DNA of 64,000 bases from contig VZDJ01001247.1 of assembly GCA_008694505.1 (NCBI GenBank), positions 496,001 through 560,000 on the forward strand, read 5' to 3'. This document shows, one piece after another, positions 34,511-45,535 of the stretch. Within the stretch, counting starts at the first letter, position 1, and each line of letters starts with the position of its first letter. Below the pieces are notes generated by a model that was not told where the DNA came from, did not search any database, and saw nothing but the letters and a program-made list of their open reading frames with translations. The position numbers and the translations under genes were made by a program. This DNA comes from Cyanoderma ruficeps (Eukaryota > Chordata > Aves > Passeriformes > Timaliidae).

Positions 34511-36112
34511 TCCACAACACATCTGTAGTGGTTTTGGTTCGCTTATCTGAGTCATGGCACCATTTATGTGGTGGTTTCTTTTCTTGCAACACGCCTTTGA
34601 GGAGCTCCCCTGAGCCCTGAACCTGATTCACAAGTCAGCCTCCCCACCCTTTGCCAATGTATTCAGTGAGGAAATAATCATTTATGTGCTAGACAACCCA
34701 GATCCTTATGGAAAGCTGTTCTGTGGGCACGTTGCAGGGATGGATCCACGCCAGCGGCTCCTTCTAACTGAGACTTCTTTTAGCCACGCCCAGCACAGGC
34801 TACTTCAGCCCCATTCCTAGAACTCCATTGAGGTCTTCCACTCGGCTATTTTAAACAAGGACCAAGTTTCAGGCAAACACAGCCCTGCTGCCCAATTACA
34901 GCAGAAATCCATCAGCTGTCACAAGAGGAAAGGTACAGGAACCCAGGGCAGCATGTCCCACAGCCCAGGGAATCACTTACAGCAGGACACAGCCTCAGCT
35001 TCCTCAGTAAATCACCGGGAGTTTTCCCTCTTCCTGCCAAGCCTGATTTGTGAATGAAAAGCATTCCTACAGTTCTCTAAGTGTAGCAGGGCTTTAGGGC
35101 CCGAGTTCCATTATTTCATTAAGCAGTGTGTCATTAATTACCCCCGGGCGTTCCTCCCGGGTACAGGAGCTGTGAAAGGTGGGCGGAAGGCAATAAACTC
35201 GGAATCTGGGATTAAAGAATGCAAATGATAGCCTGGGTAATTTTTTTATTTTTTTTCCAGAGTGTTGGAATGTACACAAGGCCAGTACACTGCCTGGTGC
35301 TGAGAAGCACCGTGTTAGCAATTTACATTCGTTTGCATCTCACCACAAACCCTCTGTTAACAAGCAAGGTCAACAGAGTTCCCTGGGGAATGAGTCCAGG
35401 ACAAGAATGCTTCTCCCCATGTTGATGGCAAACCATGGATATCTCATTCTACATCACCACTGAATGTAAAGTGAGTTTAAAACACAGGCAGGGTAGTTAA
35501 GGCATCATTTTCAAGCCCCGTAAATTACAAATACTGTGTAGCAAGTAGAGATCAGTATTTACATTTAAAATGCCCACAAATATGTAAGGAAAAGGAATTA
35601 CACAGCGCTAAGGCTAAGAAATCACTTTCACCTGAAGGAGCAGATGGTTGTGAAAATCCTGTCAGATGGAAATCATTATTCAAATATATATGTACAGCTT
35701 CTGGTTATTGCCTGGTTTGGGCCTGGTTTATCAGAATTTGCCAAGTGCAGGTGTGACAGCTTTTATGTTTCCTTAATCCTGTTTTTAGCTTTAACAGTGG
35801 CACAAACTCCAGATTTTTTTGCATTCAGTGTGCTACACCCTGGTCTTATACTTTCCACAAATCTTTTAGTTTATTTCCAGGACAGAAAACAACTAGATAG
35901 AGAAACCCAGGTTCTTCCTGGCAATTTTGGGACATAAAGTTGTTGAGCCATATCGAGGTCACTACCAGAAGCTTTATACCAAAAAGAAGAGTAAGGTCTT
36001 CCAATTCATCTTAGGGCAGATATTTTTGAGCCTGAAGATTTTTGTTGTTGCTTTCTTCTTCTTCTTTTCTTCTGAATTATTTGAAAATTCCCAGGGCTCA
36101 TATTTTTAGGGA
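34511..36112. other. Unique DNA without genes
   Basis: A moderately GC-rich part (about 34600-35200) gives way to AT-rich DNA. Two CCCGGG hexamers at 35143 and 35156 make a small GC island. No gene or repeat family recognised. Confidence 0.5.
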
Positions 36113-36183
36113 CATTTTGGGGTGTCTGTGCAGGGACTGGATGATCCTGGGGGTCCCTTCCAGTTCTGTGACTCCATAATTCA
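36113..36183 (+). mobile_element. CR1 LINE 3' tip
   Basis: Sense CR1 end: GCAGGGACTGGATGATCCTGG, GGGTCCCTTCCAGTTCTG, then GTGACTCCATAATTCA. Confidence 0.85.
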
Positions 36184-36867
36184 TTATTCCACCAGCCAGT
36201 AGAATCCTTTCACATCTGACAACAGAATATATGTAGCATCTTGTAGCAAGTGGCTATAAAGTGACTTTTAATCTCCATTGAACTTAATGAAAACAGTGGC
36301 AATGATGTAAGAATCTTAAGTTTGGTATGCATTCTTCTGCTTGGGATGTCTTCCTGTGCTTGACTCCAAAATAGGAGAGAGGTCCATGAGTGAGAAGAAC
36401 CTGACCAGAGAACTGCTGCAAATCTTCTGTTTTTAAACTCCCTCCAGACTGGTGACTGACTGCTTTATTTTATCGTGTCTTATTAATATGATTTATTATT
36501 CTGGTAATTCAGGTCAAGCTGGCGCTGTGTGTAGCCGAAAGGAATAAAACAAAAAGAACATCATGATAAAATGTTATCATCATGGCACCATTGCAAATCT
36601 GAATGACAGCATGAGTGAAACCCACACTGATAAACTGTCAATGTCCCACGGTGACATGGTTACTGCATCTTTAGCCCACAGACCCTCAGTTGTGTAAAGT
36701 TAAGAGTGCTCTCAGTTTTAGGAACATTGAGCTCTGCTGAGTGGCTGGAGTGCCTTGGCAGCACAGCCTGCCTGGGATGAAAACACAGCCTGGGATAAAA
36801 ACACAGCAGCTGTGAAAACACCAGGTCATGGAACCAAGCAAGGATGGAGAAAAAGATTTCTGAATTT
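36184..36867. other. Unassigned DNA with a small tandem duplication
   Basis: The 18-bp unit CCTGGGATGAAAACACAG at 36771-36788 is repeated with one change at 36789-36806. Nothing else recognised. Confidence 0.55.
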
Positions 36868-36985
36868 CATGGAATCATGACATTATTATTGGGAATGAAT
36901 GGCTTGGGAATGAACTTGAGGGCACCATCTCATTCCAGCACCATGCCATGGGCAGGAATACCTTCCACTAGACCAGTTTGCTGGA
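36868..36985 (-). mobile_element. Decayed CR1 LINE 3' end
   Basis: Antisense CR1 with many changes: CATGGAATCATGACATTATT, AATGGCTTGGGAATGAAC, then the conserved CACCATGCCATGGGCAGG and ATACCTTCCACTAGACC. Confidence 0.75.
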
Positions 36986-38593
36986 TCCTTTTAAATTTTT
37001 TCCTTCCTCCTCAGCCAGACCATATTGTTGAAAATAGGAAAAAAGCTTGAGGCCATAGGAATTATGCTATTTCTCTCTTGATTTTTTTCATGGACCAGGT
37101 GTCTTAGAGGTACATTTCTCCTTCTATGCAAAACACCAGAGGCTTCAATCCCTAAATTTCCATGATCTGCACAGATAACAGAGTTTTCCAGAAATTCTGG
37201 AGAGTCTGTGTACATCACTAAATCTGATCCAGAGGCAGCTGAAGAGGGCGCCCAGAGATTTTTCTGCTGCTGGGTTGGAACAGAGAATGGGAAACAAACA
37301 CAAGTTCCAAGTACTACAGGCAGCCACAGCTTTTGCTGATGGTTTGTGATTTCAGGGCGAGCAGACCCCAAGTCTTTGGAGCTGTGTTGTATTGGGGCAT
37401 CCCAGACCAATGTTTCTCATACAAAAATAGATCCTTATTGTGAATATTTCTAGTGCTATAGAGCCAGAAGGATTGACCGAACTAATACAAAGTCCAGTTT
37501 CCCCACTGTTTAGACACAAGGATCACGTTTTATTTCTGAAATACCATCTTCAAGTATTTGCTTCAGCAACTCATCTTTGCACCTCCTCTTGAGGTGCAAG
37601 AGGATTCTGTATTATTAAAAAAAAAAGAAAAAAACCTAATGTGAATTAAAATGATGATCAAGAAAAGAGAGATGTCTTCCACAATGTGATTCTCTTCCAT
37701 TCAAGCAATTCAACTTTTTATTTATTGTATTTAAACCATATCTATGTGTACAAAATGGGATTGTGGAAAATTGTTCCCTCTTTCCTCAAGATTTACAAGG
37801 AATTGTTGCTGGTAATGGGCTAAAATTGCTCCATGCCATGGCAGTACTTGACAAGTTCACATTAGTTTGTCATCTAAGGTAGGCTTAATAGAAGAAAAAT
37901 ATGGATTAATGTTTTTTTAAAAATAAAATCTATATTTATTTCCTCTAACATAACAAAAATCTGCTAATTAGTCAATGGGATCTTTAACAGTGACATAGAG
38001 AGTTATTAAATTCTGATATGACTATTACAATGATAATAGTCAATACAATAATTCTTATTGACAAGAAATGGTAATTTTCCTGAAAAAAAAGAAACTTGAA
38101 AAAAAAGAGGGAACATAGAAGTATTTTTCTTTCTGTAGGAGACCAAATTAACCCAAAGAGAGGTAGCCAATTGCTACTAGAATTTTTATTACAGGTCAAT
38201 GACATGTATAAATAGCATTGTGTATCTCAAAGGCTGCACAGTGATATGAAAAAAAAAGGAGAAAAGTATTATTCTTCATTTGATATAAAGAAACAGATTT
38301 TGTATTTTATATACTTGCATATTTGCATTTTTTCTGTGTTTAATTTGAATTATTACATATATATATCTCATTGTTGTTACTTCGTTAAATTATTTCCTTA
38401 TATTTTCAAAAATTGTCATATATTTTCATTTTATTTTAATGTTTCACTGTAGGAATACAAACCACAAAATTAAAAACTGATGCCCTGATAAATGCCAGTA
38501 AAACATTGGATCCTCTGCCAGAGGCTGGGGAGATATAGTTAATTTCCTGACCAGATTTTAGGTTAATTCTTATAAAATCTTTGCATTTTAGGT
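36986..38593. other. AT-rich unique DNA without genes
   Basis: No gene recognised. A hairpin with 9-bp arms (TTGCACCTC 37577-37585, GAGGTGCAA 37591-37599) is present. The 139-codon minus frame at 36991-37410 has no domain and begins outside any plausible exon context. Confidence 0.5.
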
Positions 38594-38640
38594 AACTATA
38601 GTTAAGTCATAAACTTAACTATAAGTTAAGTCATAAACTT
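38594..38640. repeat. 23/24-bp tandem duplication
   Basis: AACTATAGTTAAGTCATAAACTT (38594-38616) is followed at once by the same sequence with one extra A (38617-38640). Each unit also contains AAGTCATAAACTT, which is partly self-complementary. Confidence 0.9.
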
Positions 38641-38787
38641 AAAATAAACCTGTACATTTTAATAGGAGGTGTAATAGTAAAATTAGTGGGCTCCCAATAG
38701 TGACTTGAAAACTCAGGGAAAAAGAAGTAATATTAGTGATATCAGAATTAACAGGCTGCCTAGGTCCTGGGGGAGTCACCAGCCCTG

Positions 38788-38908
38788 CAAGTGATCAGAA
38801 AACTTGTGGATGTGGCACTTGAGGACATGGATTAGTGGGGATGTGGTGGTGGTGGGCTGGACTTGATGGACTGAAAGGTCTTTTCCAGCCTTAATAATTC
38901 CACATGGC
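38788..38908 (+). mobile_element. CR1 LINE 3' tip
   Basis: Sense CR1 end: TTGTGGATGTGGCACTTGAGG, ACATGGATTAGTGGGG, GGCTGGACTTGATGGACTG, and TTTTCCAGCCTTAATAATTCC. Confidence 0.9.
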
Positions 38909-41113
38909 AAAATACCATTCAACACACTTGCAAAGACTTTGTTTCTCAACATGAAATCCTTCACAGCAAAAAAGGCTGGAATCAATAAAGTAATTCCATG
39001 GGAGTCATTTGTGTCCCTTACTCACACTGCCCAACTTCCTGAGCTTCCCACTCTGCCAACAGAAGCAGCAGAGCTTTCCTAGTAAAGATCTGAGGAATAA
39101 TCCTATTACAACTGCTGCTCCTGCTGCCCAATTAAGGCTGTTACCAAAGTACAAGGATTGTTATAATTGCAATTAAATGTGTGAACAAAGCTAAGATCAC
39201 AGAGCAGCTCCAGGAAACACCTCCTCAGGAGTTAGAGCCTAAAAGGCAAGATGATCTTTTTCCTGTAGCTGAGTCAGAGGGAACAGCACACATCCATGCC
39301 CAGAAGCCATAGAAAATGTCACCATGGACAGACACCAAGGAGCTTTTGTCTAAAAACCATGAGAGAGAAACCACAGCCTCCCATTTCCTTTGAATGTGTT
39401 GCTGGTATTAATTTATATCGTGCTGGATGCAAAAATGAGAGATGAACTGGTGTAAGCAAGGGGAGGAGGAATCCAAGCTTTGTTTCTGTAAGATTTTAAT
39501 AGGTAAAAGATTCAGGTCTTATTTGCTCCTTGGATTGCTTCTACCACTCCTCCAGAATTCCCTCCGAAGGATGGAGGGCAGGGAGAAGTGTTGGCAGCAG
39601 TGTCCCTCCTCAGACCATCACATCACTGTCAAGGTCTCTGAGGTGACTGTGGTGAGAATAATAAGTGTGGAAAATTCCTCTGCAAAAGGAGGTTTTTCAA
39701 GTCACAAATAACAACACTGGGAGTATCAATTAATTCCTTTTGTTCCTACATCACTCTTGGTGGAAACCCAAGCCCTAACTCGAACTAGAGACAGGAGAAT
39801 TGCTGGGGGTGCTCAAAGTTTTCATGCTGCTGGTTCCTTGTTCCTTCAGGATCAGAATTCCAAAATCAATGTACGTAACAACTCTTGTGTGTGTTACTGA
39901 CAGAATCCACGTCTAAATATAGATTCAGTTAATAAATACATTCTTAAAGTCATAGATAACTAATTAAATAAAGTGCTCTGTTGGTAGCCCTTTTGATCAG
40001 TTTCCCTCTTCTCAAATACGTTTTTCTGCTGTCAAAACAAATCATCTAAGAAAATAACCCCATTTGTTTCAGCAGAAATGCAGGCCTGTAATAGCATAAA
40101 TGACATATCTCTGGATTGCTGCTTGCTTCAGAAAACATCTGCAATAAAGCAGGGCTAATCCTCAAGAATTTATTTGTAGAAAATCCATCAGGTGTAATAC
40201 TGGAAACCCTCTATCAACATCAGACATAAAGCAAGGCCTGTCTGAGGCATATGTAATCAAAGTCATGTCTTTTTTAATAAAAAACTACTTTGTCTGAGAA
40301 TCCAAAAAGCAAAACCTCCAGCAGGTTTCTGCTTCTGGGGGGTGCCAAAATGTTTTTCTTTAATTGAAAGAGATGAAGATTTTTGCTAAGCTTTCCCATC
40401 CTTCAGAAAGCCTCCGTGGCTGTCACCAATGTTCTGATCTAAGGCTTTGCAGTCACCATCTACAAGAATTTTTTCAAGCAGCACACTTCTTAAAAGATTT
40501 GACTTTCTCTGATTTTGAAAATGCAGGAAAAGCAAGGAACAATGCTTGTCATTTCCTGGTGTCTCTGTTTGCCACGTGTTACCCCATGACCTGATCTAAA
40601 ATACTTTAAGAAGGTTTGTGGAGGGAAAAGGTGTCTTCCATTATTAAGTTTGTGCGAATTTTTCTCTAGTATTTGTCCAAATGATGTAATTGAGAAAAAA
40701 AACAGATGGTAGGAGATTTTTTGTTCAGAAATGGAAGAGTTGAGGTTTTTTTATTGTCTGTATCTATTTATGGGATGCTTATATAAGTCAAAAAGGTTTC
40801 TGTTAATATTTATGAAGATGACCAGCACATGATATTTCACTAATTCAATTAAACAATTATCTGCATTAGAGAGAGAAGCTTTTGTGAAGCTATTTTGTAC
40901 TGTCAAGTAGTTTTAATTCCTGAATGGGAAGGTGACAGGGGGAAGTGGATGCATTTGCAAACTCTTGGGACAAAGTCACAGGAGGTGGAATGTGCTATCA
41001 AATCAGCTATTTTATTTACTTGCAAAACAGGGCCTGCTAATACTGAATTTGTTGGGGAAAAAAATTGCTCAAATATACCTACATTGCTAACAGAGAAAAT
41101 TTAGGTGGTCTTG
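38909..41113. other. AT-rich unique DNA without genes
   Basis: No gene or repeat family identified; a few short A/T runs only. Confidence 0.5.
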
Positions 41114-41226
41114 CTATAGAATCCCAGAATCCTTAGGATTGGAAAAGACCTCCCAGACCATGGACCTCCCAGCCTGAGCCTGATCCCCACCATGTCACCA
41201 GCACTGAGTGCCACACCCAGGCCTTC
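41114..41226 (-). mobile_element. CR1 LINE 3' end (piece 1, split by ERV1 LTR)
   Basis: Antisense CR1 starting at its 3' end (ATAGAATCCCAGAATCCTTAGG) and reading through GGAAAAGACCTCCC and CCCACCATGTCACCAGC to CCACACCCAGGCCTTC. It is interrupted exactly at CTTC by the LTR and resumes at 41672. Confidence 0.92.
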
Positions 41227-41671
41227 TGGTGCCTCAAGTTGGAGCTTTCATGTATTTCAGATTCCGTGCTGCCCAGGGTGGCAGTTCTGAGCCTCACATT
41301 CAGTGTCACTCAGCTCTTCACAGAGCAGGGAGACAAAACAAATCCTTTTCCTGCTGGACACCAAAGATAACAAGTACAAGTCTCAGGCCCAAAAGCACAA
41401 ACAAGGGTGGCTGAAGGGAGGAACAAGAAGGATGGGACTTCACAACCTGAAGCTGTAATTGGATAATTAAACCCCAATATGCAAATGGACCAAAACTTAT
41501 AAAAGTGTGAGACCTTGTGACTGGTCACCCATTTTGTGACCATTTTGGGTCCACCTTGGGTGTGGCCCTGGCCAGGCTTCTGTGCTGCCCAAGGTGTACC
41601 TTTCAAAAAATATCTACTTTATTCCCTATCTCTGTTCATCTCTCTCCCAGGTCATCCTTCCCAAAGCACCA
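41227..41671 (+). mobile_element. Solo ERV1-type LTR (copy B) nested in CR1
   Basis: The 445-bp LTR begins TGGTGC and ends GCACCA, perfect 6-bp inverted termini. CTTC flanks both sides (41223-41226 and 41672-41675). A 4-bp duplication fits ERV1 (gamma-like) integration. Removing the LTR and one CTTC gives CCAGGCCTTCCTTGGACACC, which matches CR1, so the borders are exact. It has an intact TATAAAA at 41498-41504 and octamer at 41479-41486, but the AATAAA of copy A has become AAAAAA near 41605. No interior remains. Confidence 0.93.
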
Positions 41672-41945
41672 CTTCCTTGGACACCTCCTTGCTGGGGACT
41701 CCAACACCTCCCTGGGCAGTCCCTGACAAGGCCTGACTGCCCTTTCCATGAAGAAATTCCACCTGATGTCCAACCTGAGCCTCCCCTGGCCCAGCCTGAG
41801 GCCGTTCCCTCTCCTCCTGTCCCTGTTCCCTGGGAGGAGAGCCCAGCCCCTCTGGCTGTCCCCTCCTGTCAGGGACTTGTGCAGAGCCACAAGGTCCCCC
41901 CGAGCCTCCTTTTCTCCAGGCTGAGCCCCTTCAACTCCTTCAGCT
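41672..41945 (-). mobile_element. CR1 LINE 3' fragment (piece 2)
   Basis: The CR1 resumes after the LTR: CTTGGACACCTCC, GGGGACTCCAACACCTCCCTG, CCACCTGATGTCCAACCTGA, and TTTTCTCCAGGCTGAGCCCC. The first four bases (CTTC) are the duplicated target. Open frames across the CR1/LTR junction are artefacts. Confidence 0.92.
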
Positions 41946-41946
41946 T

Positions 41947-41982
41947 AACCCTAAACTGAACCCTAAACTCAACCCTAAGGTC
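41947..41982. repeat. 12-bp tandem repeat containing CCCTAA
   Basis: Three units, AACCCTAAACTG, AACCCTAAACTC and AACCCTAAGGTC, directly follow the CR1. Each holds the vertebrate telomere hexamer CCCTAA on a 12-bp period. Confidence 0.85.
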
Positions 41983-43204
41983 TCTCGTCTTAAAACTTAG
42001 GAAATAAGGATTGCATACGTAACTTTGCCTATGTAAATCCCTATAACATTATGAAGAAAAAGTGAACAATTTGGGTCTCAGTGTTCCCAGAAGTAAGCTG
42101 AGTTTGTTTATTTGTTGGCTTGGTTTTTCTTTTGGTTGTTATTTGGTTTTCCGTTGTTTTGCTGAGCTTTTATGTCTTCAAACAATGTTATCCCACCTGC
42201 ATTTTTATCCAACTAGGAGCACCAAATGGTTTGTAAAAGAGTCTTGTTGCTTTCAGGCTAGTACTTTATTCAGTACCAGAGTGGAGATTGCTTAGCTTGG
42301 CTGTTCATATCCTGAAATTATTTAAGTGGCCCTCGAGGTCTGTTAAGAGCAGTGCATTTGATTAAATTAGCCAACAACAATTAATTGCTTCTTACATCCT
42401 AAAGTGCCCAAGATACCAGAACAAAGGAAGTTCTTGTGGTCAGTTCCCGCTCTTCTGTGCTGAAAAGACCTTTTTCTTTCATGTGTCATTATGAATTTAA
42501 CTAAGTGAAATCTACTGAACATCAAGACAGACTTTGTTCAGAATGAGAAGCTTGGATTGTCTGAAGCAGATGATCAGTTTCTTTATCTTCATATGTTTCA
42601 AAATAAAAATAATTCTCTTGTTCATGCAGTTCAATAAGGGACTAGATATAAGGACCACAGATATACATTAAAAAAAGCAAAGAGCCACTATAAAAGTTAA
42701 AATTATTTGACTGCAAAGGATTATTTTAATTTAGTTGCTTTTTTCATTATATTTTAGGAAAATATAGCTTAGGGGCTTTTTTGATGTATTCTAAAGACAC
42801 ATGAAAGAGAGAGACATGAAGAAAATTTTAGAAAATCCAAATGAAAAAGTGTTGGGTAGGAAGAAATCCTACTCCCTTAGATAATTACAGAGACATTGAG
42901 AGTTCCCTGTGCAGAGTCCTGCAATTGGAATAACAGACTTGTGTAAGACCAGAGATTCAGAGCCAACAGGAAATTCTTGTGGAAAAAAGTTTCTCTAAAT
43001 CTCCACGCAGAATAGATTTGCATGAATTTATTTGAAGGACAGGAGTCTACTATACTGCAATAGTGGTGGATTCTTTTAATTTAAGGCAAATTTCAACTAC
43101 TTTAGAAGGTCCCAGGCAACTTAGTTGGAAAAAATCCCTACTTGTGAGTAAAGCACAAAGTACCATTATCACCCTATAGAGGGAGGGTCTTGTCCCACTG
43201 TGCT
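41983..43204. other. AT-rich unique DNA without genes
   Basis: No gene or repeat family recognised. Confidence 0.5.
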
Positions 43205-43285
43205 CAAGCCAGGACTTGGACTTGATGATCCCAGTGGGTCCCTTACAGTTCAGGATATTCTGGGAGTCTACAGTTCTCTGATTCT
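43205..43285 (+). mobile_element. CR1 LINE 3' tip
   Basis: Sense CR1 end: CAGGACTTGGACTTGATGAT, CCCAGTGGGTCCCTTACAG, TTCAGGATATTCTGGGAGTC. Confidence 0.9.
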
Positions 43286-43448
43286 AATAGTAAACCTGAT
43301 TACTGGTGCTTTTAAAACATGCCATAGAAAAATAGAATTAAAACAATTGGACTGTGTAATTCCAAACACTGAGATTCTAGAAAATAAAAATATCCTGCTG
43401 TTTAAAACTGTGTGATACTATGAAAACATGTCTAATGTGAATATTTAA

Positions 43449-43478
43449 CATATATATATATATACACATATATATACA
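43449..43478. repeat. (TA)n/(CA) microsatellite
   Basis: Alternating TA broken by two short CA stretches, 16 bp before a CR1 3' end. Confidence 0.85.
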
Positions 43479-43493
43479 TTCACCTATCTAATA

Positions 43494-43731
43494 TAGAATC
43501 ACAGAATTATTGAGGCTGAAATAGACCTCCAAGATCATCAAGACCAACCTTTGACTAAATCGCTCCCGTGTCCACTAAATCCCATCACAAAGTTCCATGT
43601 CCACTCCTTTGTGAACACTTCCAGGCATGGTTGCTCCCTCTCTATCCTGGGCAGCCCCTTCCAATGCCTGACCTGTGTGTCAGTGGAGAAATTTTCCTAA
43701 TATCTGACCTGGACCACCCCTGGCACCACTT
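43494..43731 (-). mobile_element. CR1 LINE 3' fragment
   Basis: Antisense CR1 from its 3' end (ATAGAATCACAGAATTATTG), through GACCTCCAAGATCATCAAG and CTATCCTGGGCAGCCCC, to GACCACCCCTGGCACCACTT. Confidence 0.94.
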
Positions 43732-43855
43732 AAGGGGGTTTTTGAAACTAAATGACTTTTCTAAGATAGTGCTAAATGAAATATACTTTTTGAAATTTAA
43801 AAATAAAAAAGCTTTTCAATTGCATTTAAAGTTGCAAAGTAGTGATAATGTATGA

Positions 43856-43912
43856 TATTATTATTATTGTTGTTATTGTTATTGTTATTGTTATTATTAT
43901 ATATTTTATTAT
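43856..43912. repeat. (ATT/GTT)n microsatellite
   Basis: About 50 bp of trinucleotide and hexanucleotide repeats mixing ATT and GTT, grading into TA-rich sequence. Confidence 0.9.
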
Positions 43913-43966
43913 AATCCTGGATTGCAATGAAAAAGTGTAACCAAAATTGTGCATTCTATCACCATC

Positions 43967-44415
43967 TGTTAAAACCAGGTGGGGAAGTACTCTTTTCCTC
44001 TTCCATGACTCATCCCTGATAACTCCCTTTAAAGGGATATCGCCTGTTAATAGGCTATCAAGCCTCACTGAATGACTCATAAATTATATCACCCCGTTGT
44101 GAAATGCTCCGCCCAGGGGGAGGAACTAAGCATTCCTACCTGGATGTAATCTGTGGCTTGGAACACCACAGTCAGCCCTTACCTACTGGATTCCCAGAGG
44201 ACAAGACCTACATAACCACCACTGGACCTTCAGAGGAAGACCAGACCCTTCTACAGGATCACCACTTCAACAGAACCACGTCTGTCACTCCAACATTGCA
44301 GCCACCATTTATTGGGACTGCTGCCACCACCAGACTGACAGGGTGTCAGGTTGTATTCCGACTCTGCCAGTGTTTCTGTACTATTGCATTTATTTTAATT
44401 TTCCTATTAATTTGT
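43967..44415 (+). mobile_element. ERVL-type LTR, 3' end missing
   Basis: Starts near TGTTAAAACCAGGTGGGG and contains ATGACTCATCCCTGATAACTCC, AATGCTCCGCCCAGGGGGAGG, GGATTCCCAGAGGACAAG and GACAGGGTGTCAGGTTGTATTC, segments I recall from avian ERVL LTRs. Several are shared in degenerate form with the complete LTR at 26585. The usual 3' part (the TTTGCCTGAGAGCC region and CCAGGACA end) is not present, so it is truncated near 44415. No flanking duplication seen. The 124-codon plus frame at 44104-44478 comes from LTR sequence. Confidence 0.75.
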
Positions 44416-45409
44416 AGCTATGACTTGGAGTCTCCTGCCGGTTTGTCTAAAAACTGGTACAGTCTTGAAACAGTCTGAAAGAGAATGTAAGAACTTGAGA
44501 CTGTTTGCAGAAACTTGAGTTCTTCTCTCTGCTAGCCTGATTTGCCACAGTCCAGCTCCAATTATTAGAGCTGTTAACACTAAAGGCTGCTTACTCCAAG
44601 TGGTGTCAGAAGCTGCTATAGGATGTAAGTTGCAGGAGGTTGTGCTGGCACTTGCTGTAGCACCAAAGGCTGAGCAAAAACTCCTAAATAGAAAACTGCT
44701 GCTGTTTTACATGTCCAGGCTTATCCCAGGAGCACAACACCACTAGAAGGACAAGTCCATTTATTAATTAGCAGTGGAATCAAAGAGATCACAAGCACAG
44801 TGCTTTGAAAATCACCACTGGCTGCTAAATATATTCTGAACTTCAGTCGAGATGAAAATCAGAAGCAAATCCTCACTGCCAGATATCTTGACAGGGTCAG
44901 GAACGATCCATATGGAATTCTAGATACACATAGTAATGAATACATTTTTTTCCCCCCTACATCGGTATCTAAGTTCAGTTTCGTACTCCTGTTGTTTCCA
45001 TAACAACATGCAATGAAGCACAACTGAATGGTTTGTGTGATGGTATGTGTATGCTCCTTTAAAGGCATCTGGTCAAGGGCCTTTTGCAAGGCAAAAAAAA
45101 AAAGGAAATAAGTTATCCAGGAAGCCATAAACACAAGGACACAAACATGACTGACAAGTACGGGAGTTGGTGATGAGAACCAACTGATGAGGGCACGTGA
45201 AAATGTTCATGCCAGCCAGGTAATCTGGACAGGGACCTGGGAAATTGAGAAATTAAGGGCAAAACTTAAAAACCAGAAACAAAAGAGGCACAGAAAAACC
45301 AAAACCAAAACAAACAACCAAACAAACACACCCCCCACCCCCCCCAAAGGCACAGATCTGACAAAACAAGAAAAAAGCTGCTCACCCACCCTTAGTGCTG
45401 GGCTATGGG
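44416..45409. other. Unassigned DNA
   Basis: Nothing recognised in the first part. A CA/AAC-rich low-complexity tract runs about 45280-45350 and contains two C runs separated by one A (45331-45345), a possible quadruplex on the minus strand. Confidence 0.5.
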
Positions 45410-45535
45410 GAAACAACAGGAAGGTCAACCTGGATATTGGGAAGAAGTCCTTCCCTGTGAGAGTGGGGAGGTCCTGGCACAGGGTGCCCAGAGAAGCTGT
45501 GCGTGTCCTGGATCTCTGGAATTGTCAAGCTTGAC
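45410..45535 (+). mobile_element. CR1 LINE fragment lacking its 3' tip
   Basis: Sense CR1: GGATATTGGGAAGAAGTCCTTCC, GGTCCTGGCACAGGGTGCCC and AGAGAAGCTGTG. It ends near CAAGCTTGACC, before the usual 3' terminus, so it is internally truncated or deleted. Confidence 0.88.

Noticed and set aside
34083..34631. 182-codon minus-strand open frame
   Set aside because: It lies across the antisense of a well-matched CR1 fragment; proline- and glycine-rich translation is typical of this GC-rich CR1 region in any frame.
32784..41671. The two ERV1 LTRs as 5' and 3' LTRs of a single provirus
   Set aside because: The second LTR has its own CTTC duplication inside a CR1 that continues on both sides, so it is an independent insertion; the DNA between holds CR1 copies and no retroviral genes.
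45331..45345. C-rich run as a regulatory quadruplex
   Set aside because: It is part of a low-complexity CA/AAC tract and has only two long C runs, so a four-tract quadruplex is not well supported.
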